From contig DRQE01000036.1 of NCBI GenBank assembly GCA_011371515.1, positions 1 to 5,095 of the forward strand: a DNA stretch of 5,095 nt. The letters are read 5' to 3'. Shown here one piece after another: positions 1 to 5,095 of the stretch. The notes under the pieces were generated by a model, which saw nothing but the letters and a program-made list of their open reading frames with translations, searched no databases and was not told the DNA's origin. The stretch's first letter is position 1; every line of letters starts with the position of its first letter. The stretch comes from Deltaproteobacteria bacterium (GTDB taxonomy: Bacteria > Desulfobacterota > GWC2-55-46 > DRQE01). A program made the position numbers and the translations under genes.

Positions 1-1003
1 AGGCGGTTATAAAGAAGGCAAGGGTCATATCGGTTACCGCAGAGTGGCTGTAGACGAAAAACTCCAGAGATACTGCAAGCGCACAGGCACTGAAGACAGC
101 CTGTTTAAGCCCCCTCACCCTGCGGATGAAGAAAAAGAGCATCATTACAAGTGCCACCCCAAAGACGGCTGATGGCGCCCTTGCTGCAAACTCCGTTATG
201 CCACCAATAAGAAAGCTAAGCCCCATGAGGTAGTAGATGAGTATGGGTTTATCGTAACGGGGCTCAAAGTTGTAGTAAGGGGTTATGATGTCTCCTGTAA
301 GGAGCATCTCTCGCGTTGCTTCGGCAAAGACTGTCTCGTCGAAGTCGAAAAGCAGGAGCCCGCCGAGCTTGAAGAAGGATACAAATATTGCCAGAAAGAG
401 CACGCCCGCCGTGGCAAGCCTTTCTTTACTCTTCCAGCCTTCACAGACAAGCCATGCAGCAGTGATACCCAGTATGGCGCCTGCAACCACATCGCTCGGA
501 TAGTGGGCACCCTCTATTACCCGTGAAATGCCCACAACCGTTGCAATGCCAAACGCCAGATAGCGCAGTGAAGGATAAAACCTTGCCACCACATAGGCGA
601 GGGCAAAGACCGTGGTGGCATGCCCCGAAGGAAAAGAGGCAAACCTTGCGGTGGTATCGAACAGGAATGGATCCAGCAGAAGCTCTGTAACTGGGGTGTC
701 CTGAAAGTGTGGCCTTGGCCTCTGGAAGGCAAGTTTCATAAGCTGCACCCCCACACCTGCCACTATGAGGGCAAACACTCCCTTCCTGCCACACTCCTTG
801 AGCCCTGCATCCCTTTTCACATAGCCCAGCCCGTAGAGCAGAACCGCCACTGCAAGGTTCAGCCAGCCTTCTCCAAGGATTCCCACAAGCTCGGCAAACC
901 TTTTTAGTGGAGTATCTGGGCTATTTATAAGGGGGTCTAATAGCAGGGAAAGGACCACAAGCAGGGGGACTATAGGAAAAAGGAGCCATCCCCTGTTTTT
1001 CAA
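1..1003 (-). CDS. PAP2 phosphatase / GT39 (ArnT/PMT-like) glycosyltransferase fusion membrane protein, 3' end outside window
   Basis: The frame is open from a TTG at 1003-1001 to the left edge (334 residues, C-terminus missing). The N-terminal part is a PAP2-type integral membrane phosphatase with all three family motifs: K-x6-RP (K90, R97, P98), PSGH (125-128) and SR-x5-H-x3-D (S160, R161, H167, D171); H128 and H167 are the expected catalytic histidines. Hydrophobic segments lie near 6-22, 44-60, 76-92, 128-142, 147-160 and 172-187. After a linker of about 8 residues a GT39 domain begins near 196. It has the acidic D222-E223 motif of the first periplasmic loop, an REMLLTGD stretch (231-238), a YDKP motif (250-253) and FAARAPSAVFG (272-282), as in ArnT and PMT_2 enzymes. 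Family knowledge: PAP2 enzymes remove phosphate from lipid (pyro)phosphates, and GT39 enzymes transfer sugar from a polyprenyl-phosphate donor outside the cytoplasm. TTG is chosen because no other start occurs upstream in frame and AGGAGG lies 8 bases before it. It follows the RAM gene by 28 bases. The joint function is inferred. Confidence 0.9.
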   Translation of the reverse strand, partial: MKNRGWLLFPIVPLLVVLSLLLDPLINSPDTPLKRFAELVGILGEGWLNLAVAVLLYGLGYVKRDAGLKECGRKGVFALIVAGVGVQLMKLAFQRPRPHFQDTPVTELLLDPFLFDTTARFASFPSGHATTVFALAYVVARFYPSLRYLAFGIATVVGISRVIEGAHYPSDVVAGAILGITAAWLVCEGWKSKERLATAGVLFLAIFVSFFKLGGLLLFDFDETVFAEATREMLLTGDIITPYYNFEPRYDKPILIYYLMGLSFLIGGITEFAARAPSAVFGVALVMMLFFFIRRVRGLKQAVFSACALAVSLEFFVYSHSAVTDMTLAFFITA

Positions 1004-1011
1004 CTCCGCTG

Positions 1012-1017
1012 CCTCCT
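1012..1017 (-). promoter_or_regulatory. Ribosome binding site that fixes the TTG start of the PAP2-GT39 gene
   Basis: A perfect AGGAGG on the minus strand ends 8 bases before the TTG at 1003-1001. The tandem ATGs at 1026-1021 lie upstream of this site and are out of frame with the fusion protein: they reach a stop at 1002-1000. The Shine-Dalgarno site is therefore the main evidence for the TTG start. Confidence 0.8.
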
Positions 1018-1031
1018 GCGCATCATGGGCT

Positions 1032-1265
1032 TTACTCTACAACGATGTTGGTAAGGGTGCGTTTCACACCTTCGATTGCCTGAATCTTCTTCATAACCAC
1101 ATCTGCAAGCACCCTGAAGCTCGATGCCTCAACGAGCACGATAACATCATAGGGTCCTGTAACTGTCTTTGCAGACTTTACGCCACCTATCTTTGTTATC
1201 GTCTCGGCAACTTTTGTGGACTTGCCATGTTCACATTCTACAAATACATATGCCTCTACAGACAT
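1032..1265 (-). CDS. Stand-alone RAM-domain protein (Lrp/AsnC effector-binding domain without DNA-binding domain)
   Basis: This 77-residue protein corresponds to the C-terminal ligand-binding and oligomerisation domain of Lrp/AsnC regulators (AsnC_trans_reg/RAM). The pattern fits a beta-alpha-beta-beta-alpha-beta fold: an EAYVFVEC first strand (4-11), a helix rich in Lys/Thr, the family signature TGPYDVIVLVE (36-46), a helix around 50-62, and IEGVKRTLTNIVVE (64-77) as last strand. There is no N-terminal helix-turn-helix; full Lrp proteins are about 150 residues, so this is a naturally short form rather than a truncation. AGGAG at 1275-1279 lies 9 bases before the ATG. In the family such domains assemble into dimers or higher oligomers and bind amino acids or other small molecules; the ligand here cannot be read from sequence. 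It sits 38 bases after the HIT gene and 28 bases before the PAP2-GT39 gene, so co-transcription is likely. Confidence 0.85.
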   Translation of the reverse strand: MSVEAYVFVECEHGKSTKVAETITKIGGVKSAKTVTGPYDVIVLVEASSFRVLADVVMKKIQAIEGVKRTLTNIVVE

Positions 1266-1303
1266 CTTCTCTTTCTCCTCTTAAGTGTCCTGTACCAAAG
1301 GCT

Positions 1304-1792
1304 CTATTCTATCTTTTCAAAGTGTGGACGAAGGGTTGAAAGGGTCTGGGAAAGATGCTCGGGTATAATCTTTACATCTGCCAGCACGGGCATGAAGTTT
1401 GTATCTCCGTTCCAGCGGGGCACCACATGCCAGTGCAGGTGTCCCACTATGCCTGCCCCAGCGCTTCTTCCAATGTTAAGGCCTATGTTGAACCCATCAG
1501 GGTTGAAGAGTTTCTTGAGCACCTTTACCGCATGGGTTGTAAGTTTCTGTATCTCAAGGGTTTCCTCCTCTGTAAGCCCTTCGAGTTCTGCCAGATGCCT
1601 TATAGGAGCCACCATCAGATGCCCGTTGTTGTAAGGGTATTTGTTGAGCATTGTAACAGTGTGTTCTCCTCTGTGTATGAGAAGCGAGTTTCTGTCAGCC
1701 TCCTTGGCAACGCAGAAGATGCACTCCTCCTTGTTCCTTTCATCCGCGCTCTTTACATACTCAAGTCTCCATGGAGCCCACAGTCTTTCCAT
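1304..1792 (-). CDS. HIT-family (histidine triad) nucleotide hydrolase/transferase
   Basis: With the ATG at 1792 the protein is 162 residues and begins MERLWAPWR, the usual N-terminus of this HIT subfamily (often annotated as AP4A phosphorylase-like). It has a CIFC pair (C24, C27), likely part of a structural zinc site, an NNGH segment (55-58) in the nucleotide-binding core, a Gly-rich stretch near 108-114, and the catalytic triad HLHWHVV with H118, H120 and H122. HIT enzymes hydrolyse or transfer nucleotidyl groups through a covalent intermediate on the middle histidine; the substrate here is unknown, with dinucleoside polyphosphates or nucleoside phosphoramidates as candidates. An in-frame GTG at 1807-1805 would add 5 residues and share one base with the ihfB stop (TAGTG). 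I prefer the ATG because AGGA at 1798-1801 lies 5 bases before it and the N-terminus then matches the family. It is a cytosolic protein and part of the rpsA-led unit. Confidence 0.9.
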   Translation of the reverse strand: MERLWAPWRLEYVKSADERNKEECIFCVAKEADRNSLLIHRGEHTVTMLNKYPYNNGHLMVAPIRHLAELEGLTEEETLEIQKLTTHAVKVLKKLFNPDGFNIGLNIGRSAGAGIVGHLHWHVVPRWNGDTNFMPVLADVKIIPEHLSQTLSTLRPHFEKIE

Positions 1793-1806
1793 AGTGTTCC
1801 TGCGCA

Positions 1807-2091
1807 CTACCCCTTTCTGTTCAGTCTTTCTCTCAGTTCCTTTCCAACCCTGAAGAAGGGAACCACCTTTGGTTCCACGAATATGCTCTCACCGGACTTT
1901 GGGTTTCTACCCTGTCTTGCTCCCCTCTGTTTAACCCTGAAGCTGCCGAACCCTCTTATCTCTATCTTCTCACCTCTGGCAAGGCTCTCTGCTATGGTCT
2001 GGAATACGGTGGATACTATAATCTCGATGTCCTTCTTTGTGAAGTTCTGTGTCTTCTCTGCTATCGCTTCTATAAGTTCGCTTTTTGTCAT
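1807..2091 (-). CDS. ihfB: Integration host factor beta-type DNA-bending protein (HU/IHF family)
   Basis: The 94-residue product has the full HU/IHF layout: N-terminal dimerisation helices (about 3-38), GFGSF (47-51) at the turn into the saddle, the DNA-binding arm with RNPKSGE (62-68) carrying the intercalating proline P64, and the C-terminal helix after VPFFRVGKELRERLN (77-91). The arm and the VPFF-x-x-GKELRERLN end resemble IHF-beta more than HU. Such proteins bend DNA sharply in the minor groove and shape the nucleoid, recombination and sigma54-dependent promoters; IHF-beta normally pairs with IHF-alpha, which is not in this window. The start is supported by AAGGAGG (2101-2107), 9 bases before the ATG and overlapping the sppA stop. 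In enterobacteria ihfB follows rpsA directly; here sppA lies between them, which supports the ihfB assignment. A homodimeric HU-like role cannot be excluded. Confidence 0.9.
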   Translation of the reverse strand: MTKSELIEAIAEKTQNFTKKDIEIIVSTVFQTIAESLARGEKIEIRGFGSFRVKQRGARQGRNPKSGESIFVEPKVVPFFRVGKELRERLNRKG

Positions 2092-2100
2092 GGGCTAATA

Positions 2101-2107
2101 CCTCCTT
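2101..2107 (-). promoter_or_regulatory. Strong ribosome binding site of the ihfB-type gene, overlapping the sppA stop codon
   Basis: AAGGAGG on the minus strand lies 9 bases before the ATG at 2091. Its first two bases fall inside the TAA stop of sppA (2108-2106). A strong independent site suggests ihfB is translated at a higher level than sppA, which lacks one. Confidence 0.75.
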
Positions 2108-2996
2108 ATCTTGTTAGGTCTGGCATAAGATACATTATTCTCGTTCCCCACAGAAGCTCACTCATCAAAGAGCCCGCCTCCTCACCCATGATGAGCTTCC
2201 AGAGGTTGAGCTTCTTTTCAGGGTATATGACAGAGGGTTTTCCCTTTATGCCCGCAAGTTCTGCGCCTATGCGTATGGCATCGCCAAGGTTGCCGAGGTT
2301 ATCTACGAGGCCCAGCTCTTTTGCCTTAAGCCCCGAGAATATCCTTCCATCGGCTATCTTCTGCACATCCTCTACTTTGAGCCCCCTTCCCTCTGCCACG
2401 GCTTCCACGAACTGGCTGTGTATGTTGTCCACCACATCCTGTAGAAGCCTTTTCTCTTCCTTGCTCATCTCTCTTACGGGCGAGCCCACGTCCTTGAACT
2501 TTCCGCTCTTTACAACATACCCCTTTATGCCTATCTTTTCAAAGAGTTTTTCGAGATTGACGAACTCCACTATCACACCTATACTTCCTGTGATAGTTCC
2601 GGGGTTTGCAACTATCCTGTCCGCAGCCACCGCTATGTAGTATCCACCAGAGGCAGCAACAGAACCCATCGAGGCAACCACCGTCTTTTTGTTCTCTTCG
2701 CGTATGCGCCGTATCTCACGGTATATCTCCTGTGCAGGTCCCACTGCGCCACCAGGAGAGTCTATCCTCACAACTATCACCTTTATGTCATTTCTTTCGC
2801 CGTATTCAGCGAGTGTGCGGTTTATCTCTTCAGAGTCTGTGATGACTCCCTTTATGGGAACCACTGCAACCTTGTCTCCGAAGGATAAGGCGCTTTCTTT
2901 TGTAAAGAATGAAAACAGTATGGAGAGGACTACGATTGCGACAAATATGAGTCCGATGAAAACCAGCACACTGCGTATAACATGACGGGTCTTCAT
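2106..2996 (-). CDS. sppA: Signal peptide peptidase SppA, 36K type (S49 serine peptidase)
   Basis: The 296-residue protein has one N-terminal membrane anchor (about 8-30) and a single S49 peptidase domain outside the cytoplasm, the short form of SppA rather than the duplicated 67K E. coli type. Visible landmarks are VVPIKGVI (45-52), RIDSPGG (77-83), the nucleophile block GSVAASGGYYIA (111-122) with catalytic S116, the NPGTITGSIGV segment (131-141), and the general-base lysine in KSGKFKDVGSP (163-173), most likely K168 by position relative to the E. coli and Bacillus enzymes. It degrades signal peptides left in the membrane after protein export. The ATG overlaps the rpsA stop as ATGA, and there is no good Shine-Dalgarno sequence before it, so its translation probably depends on ribosomes finishing rpsA. 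The ihfB-type gene follows after 14 bases. The C-terminal end ...IMYLMPDLTR resembles other short SppA proteins, so the protein appears complete. Confidence 0.95.
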   Translation of the reverse strand: MKTRHVIRSVLVFIGLIFVAIVVLSILFSFFTKESALSFGDKVAVVPIKGVITDSEEINRTLAEYGERNDIKVIVVRIDSPGGAVGPAQEIYREIRRIREENKKTVVASMGSVAASGGYYIAVAADRIVANPGTITGSIGVIVEFVNLEKLFEKIGIKGYVVKSGKFKDVGSPVREMSKEEKRLLQDVVDNIHSQFVEAVAEGRGLKVEDVQKIADGRIFSGLKAKELGLVDNLGNLGDAIRIGAELAGIKGKPSVIYPEKKLNLWKLIMGEEAGSLMSELLWGTRIMYLMPDLTR

Positions 2997-4633
2997 TTAT
3001 CGTCTGATTCTGCCTCAGAATCTGCTTCTTTGTCGAAGATTTCCCTTATACTGAGCCCTATCTTCTTCTCTTCAGGATTCACATTGAGTATTTCCACTCT
3101 GACCCTGTCACCCACACCTACAGGCAGCCCCTTCTTTTTGCCCCTCGTGAGCTCGCTTATATGCACCAGCCCTTCGAGCCCCTCTTCAATCTCAACAAAG
3201 GCACCGAAGTCCGCAATGCCACTTACCCTGCCATCAACTATCATGCCGGGCTTATACCTTTCGTCCACAAGCTCCCAAGGATTTTTCTCAAGAAGTTTGG
3301 TGCTGAGGGAGAAGCGTTTAGACTCTTTATCTATGTTGAGGACGACCGCCTCTATCTCTTGGCCGGGGGTGAAGACCTCGGAGGGATGTTTTATCTTCTT
3401 CCATGATATGTCTGATATGTGTATAAGTCCATCCACCCCACCTTCAACACCCACGAACACACCGAAGTCTGTTATGTTCTTGACCACTCCCTTTATGCGG
3501 CTACCCTTCTCGTATCTCTTCGTAAGTTCTTCCCAAGGGTTTGGCTCCACCTGTTTGAGCCCCAGCGAAAGTTTTTTGTTGGGTGGGTCTATGTGGAGCA
3601 CCATCACGGTTACTTCCTGTCCCACCTTGAGCTTCTCCGAAGGGTGCTTTATCTTGGTCCAGCTCATCTCACTTATGTGCACCAGCCCTTCGAGCCCCTC
3701 TTCGACCTCAACGAATGCACCATAGTCTGTAATATTGGTCACCCTTCCCTTTATCTTCGTGCCGGGTGGATACTTATCCTTTGCCGCCTGCCACGGGTCT
3801 GGCTTGGTCTGTTTGAGTCCCAGAGATATCTTCTGGCTTTCAGGGTCGTACTTTAGAACCTTAACCTTTATCCTCTCGCCAAGTTTTACCACATCTCCAG
3901 GGTGTCTCACCTTGCCCCACGAAAGGTCACTAAGGTGCACCAGCCCATCTACACCACCGAGGTCTATGAACGCACCATAGTCTGTTATGTTTTTGACAGT
4001 GCCTTCGAGCACTGCCCCTTCGTGTATCTTTGCAAGGGTCTCCCTGCGGAGACGCTCTCTTTCTTCCTCAAGTATTACGCGCCTCGATACTATCACATTT
4101 ATGTTGTTCTTCTTCTTGGTGTACTTTATGATTCTGAAGTTGAAGGTCTGGTTTACAAGGCTGTCAGGAGACTTTGGAGGCTTAAGATCGAACTGCGAGA
4201 AAGGAAGGAATGCCACTATACCCTTTATGTCCACATGGAACCCGCCTTTCACACGCTTTATGATAGTGCCCTCAACATCCCTGCCCTCTTCGTAGAGTTT
4301 TACTATATCGTCCCATACCTCTATCTGGTCTGCCTTCCGTTTGGAGAGCACTATGTAACCAAGATCATCTTCCCATTTTTCGAGAAGTACAGATATCTCT
4401 TGGCCTATCTCGATGTTCTGCTCGCCGTTTCTGGTGGTAAACTCCTCAAGCGGAACTATACCCTCTGACTTGTAGCCTATGTCAACTATAACAGAATCCC
4501 CCGTAACCTTAACAATTCTACCCTTGAGGAGTTCTCCCTCCTGAGGCTCTTTGAAACTCTGTTTGCAGAACTCTTCCAGCTCGTGCTGAAAGAGGTTCTC
4601 GCTGGACTCTCTCTTGTCTTCTGTGTGGTTCAT
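2993..4633 (-). CDS. rpsA: 30S ribosomal protein S1, six S1 domains
   Basis: The 546-residue protein is close to the E. coli S1 length (557) and carries six S1 (OB-fold) RNA-binding repeats, at about 34-100, 118-187, 206-275, 292-361, 378-447 and 464-532. The first two are divergent, as is usual for the ribosome-anchoring domains. The next four share the ITDYGAF-type core (IADFGAF in the sixth), the GLVHISE/D block and most of the trailing HPSE/VG segment. The acidic C-terminal tail (533-546) is short. S1 binds the 30S subunit and mRNA and promotes initiation, especially on structured or weakly Shine-Dalgarno leaders. The ATG at 4633 is supported by AAGGAG (4645-4650), 11 bases upstream. It follows ispH after 97 bases with its own probable promoter and overlaps sppA by 4 bases. 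Domains 4 and 6 are nearly identical at nucleotide level over part of their length, which is noted separately. Confidence 0.97.
   Translation of the reverse strand: MNHTEDKRESSENLFQHELEEFCKQSFKEPQEGELLKGRIVKVTGDSVIVDIGYKSEGIVPLEEFTTRNGEQNIEIGQEISVLLEKWEDDLGYIVLSKRKADQIEVWDDIVKLYEEGRDVEGTIIKRVKGGFHVDIKGIVAFLPFSQFDLKPPKSPDSLVNQTFNFRIIKYTKKKNNINVIVSRRVILEEERERLRRETLAKIHEGAVLEGTVKNITDYGAFIDLGGVDGLVHLSDLSWGKVRHPGDVVKLGERIKVKVLKYDPESQKISLGLKQTKPDPWQAAKDKYPPGTKIKGRVTNITDYGAFVEVEEGLEGLVHISEMSWTKIKHPSEKLKVGQEVTVMVLHIDPPNKKLSLGLKQVEPNPWEELTKRYEKGSRIKGVVKNITDFGVFVGVEGGVDGLIHISDISWKKIKHPSEVFTPGQEIEAVVLNIDKESKRFSLSTKLLEKNPWELVDERYKPGMIVDGRVSGIADFGAFVEIEEGLEGLVHISELTRGKKKGLPVGVGDRVRVEILNVNPEEKKIGLSIREIFDKEADSEAESDDK
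3162..3187 (-). repeat. Copy A of a 26-base direct repeat within rpsA (S1 domain 6)
   Basis: This segment is identical to 3678-3703, 516 bases (172 codons, two S1 domains) away and in the same reading frame. It encodes the EEGLEGLVH block beginning at residue 483. It reflects the repeated domain structure of S1 but is unusually conserved at codon level. Confidence 0.85.
3678..3703 (-). repeat. Copy B of a 26-base direct repeat within rpsA (S1 domain 4)
   Basis: Partner of the copy at 3162-3187. It encodes EEGLEGLVH beginning at residue 311, in the fourth S1 domain. Flanking bases remain similar but not identical on both sides. Confidence 0.85.
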
Positions 4634-4644
4634 AAAGAGGGAAT

Positions 4645-4650
4645 CTCCTT
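4645..4650 (-). promoter_or_regulatory. Ribosome binding site of rpsA
   Basis: AAGGAG on the minus strand lies 11 bases upstream of the rpsA ATG at 4633. The predicted leader from the promoter at 4676-4704 is short (about 35 bases), leaving little room for a large structured autoregulatory element. Confidence 0.7.
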
Positions 4651-4675
4651 AAACTATTTTTCACATCAGGTATCT

Positions 4676-4704
4676 ACTATACCACACCATGGCAAGGACT
4701 TCAA
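4676..4704 (-). promoter_or_regulatory. Probable sigma70-type promoter for rpsA and the downstream genes
   Basis: On the minus strand TTGAAG (4699-4704) and TATAGT (4676-4681) are separated by exactly 17 bases. They match the -35 consensus at 4 of 6 positions and the -10 consensus at 5 of 6. The site is in the only substantial gap of the window (4634-4730) and would start a transcript near 4668. Below rpsA the gaps are 14, 14 (or a 1-base overlap), 38 and 28 bases with no terminator visible, so this promoter could serve the whole set through to the PAP2-GT39 gene. Read-through from ispH is also possible, since no convincing terminator separates it. Confidence 0.6.
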
Positions 4705-4730
4705 TAAAGATTGTGAATATTTTTTAATCT

Positions 4731-5095
4731 TCACACCCCCACTTCCCGAGCGGTCATCTCTGCTATCTCTTTCACCCTTTCGACCACCTCTTTTATTATC
4801 CAGTCAGGTGTTGATGCCCCTGCGGTTATGCCCACCCTGTTTACTCCCTCGAACCATTGGGGCTCTATCTCTCCAGCAACCTCTATGTGGTAAGTCTTTG
4901 GCTGTATGGACGAGCATATTTCAGCAAGCCTTTTTGTGTTTGCACTGTTTCTTCCACCAACGACTATCATACAATCCACTGTTTTTGAAAGCTCCACACT
5001 CTCTTTCTGTCTTATGAATGTGGCGTTACATATGGTGTTGTAGACCTTTATCTCAGATGCCTTCGTAAGGCAGAAGGCAGTTATCTCCTGAAGCC
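4731..5095 (-). CDS. ispH: 4-hydroxy-3-methylbut-2-enyl diphosphate reductase IspH (LytB), C-terminal part only
   Basis: The frame is open from the right edge to a TGA at 4733-4731 and gives 120 residues of the C-terminal part; the 5' end lies outside the window. IspH is the last enzyme of the MEP isoprenoid pathway and reduces HMBPP to IPP and DMAPP with an iron-sulfur cluster. Visible landmarks, in fragment numbering, are VYNTICNAT (17-25) with C22 matching the third cluster cysteine (C197 in E. coli), VVGGRNSANT (44-53) with S50 and N52 matching the substrate-binding Ser/Asn, and TAGASTPDW (90-98) with S94 as the other substrate serine. The protein ends shortly after the last helix, so it is not fused to S1 as in some Clostridia, although rpsA lies immediately downstream. 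The IPP/DMAPP it makes feeds polyprenyl carriers, the substrate class relevant to the PAP2-GT39 protein at the other end. Confidence 0.95.
   Translation of the reverse strand, partial: LQEITAFCLTKASEIKVYNTICNATFIRQKESVELSKTVDCMIVVGGRNSANTKRLAEICSSIQPKTYHIEVAGEIEPQWFEGVNRVGITAGASTPDWIIKEVVERVKEIAEMTAREVGV

Noticed and set aside
441..794. Minus-strand open frame of 117 codons within the left-hand gene
   Set aside because: It is out of frame with the PAP2 domain, which has every motif intact over the same bases; the Cys/His-rich look is an artefact.
1793..1807. GTG start of the HIT gene at 1807, sharing a base with the ihfB stop
   Set aside because: Only about 2 bases separate the nearest purine-rich stretch from this GTG, whereas the ATG at 1792 has AGGA at normal spacing and gives the family's usual N-terminus.
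1355..2098. Long plus-strand open frame (247 codons) opposite the HIT and ihfB-type genes
   Set aside because: It lies antisense to two clearly recognisable genes, its product resembles no family I know, and it spans the gene junction. It is a by-product of codon bias on the opposite strand.
2982..3725. Long plus-strand open frame with Ser/Pro-rich repeats opposite rpsA
   Set aside because: Its internal repeats are the antisense reading of the S1 domains, so it is a shadow of rpsA.
4707..4731. Inverted repeat AAGATT / AATCTT after ispH as a possible terminator
   Set aside because: The stem is only 6 A/T-rich pairs with a 13-base loop and no clear U-run after it, too weak to call a terminator.
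4731..4997. An independent 88-residue gene starting with GTG at 4997
   Set aside because: The frame continues upstream to the window edge with IspH sequence including the VYNTICNAT cysteine, so this is an internal valine codon of ispH.

Overview
The window is a gene-dense stretch of a bacterial chromosome in which every supported gene lies on the minus strand. In transcription order (right to left) it holds the 3' end of ispH, then rpsA, sppA, an ihfB-type gene, a HIT-family hydrolase/transferase gene, a small stand-alone RAM (Lrp/AsnC effector) domain gene, and the 5' part of a large membrane protein that runs off the left edge. Intergenic gaps are tiny or negative, so rpsA to the membrane protein looks like one transcription unit. 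Its likely start is a sigma70-type promoter in the 97-base gap between ispH and rpsA.

The organism is probably Gram-negative. It has a six-domain ribosomal protein S1, an IHF-beta-type protein close to rpsA, and an envelope glycosyltransferase of the ArnT/PMT kind. Base composition looks roughly balanced. Arg AGG and Ile ATA codons and Lys/Glu-rich proteins are frequent, which fits lineages such as Nitrospirota or Desulfobacterota (possibly a thermophile). This placement is inference from gene order and codon flavour, not a firm assignment.

Region by region: 4731-5095 is the C-terminal third of IspH (isoprenoid synthesis). 4634-4730 is the promoter and leader of rpsA. 2993-4633 is rpsA. 2106-2996 is sppA, which overlaps rpsA by 4 bases. 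1807-2091 is the ihfB-type gene. 1304-1792 is the HIT protein. 1032-1265 is the RAM-domain protein. 1-1003 is a membrane protein with an intact PAP2 phosphatase domain joined in frame to the start of a GT39 (ArnT/PMT_2) glycosyltransferase.

The upstream half of the unit is housekeeping: translation, membrane protein turnover and nucleoid architecture. The most unusual element is the PAP2-GT39 fusion. It places a complete lipid-phosphate phosphatase and a polyprenyl-phosphate-sugar-dependent glycosyltransferase in one polypeptide, which suggests coupled lipid (lipid A or polyprenyl carrier) dephosphorylation and glycosylation. I see no CRISPR array, insertion sequence, tRNA, rRNA or defence system here.
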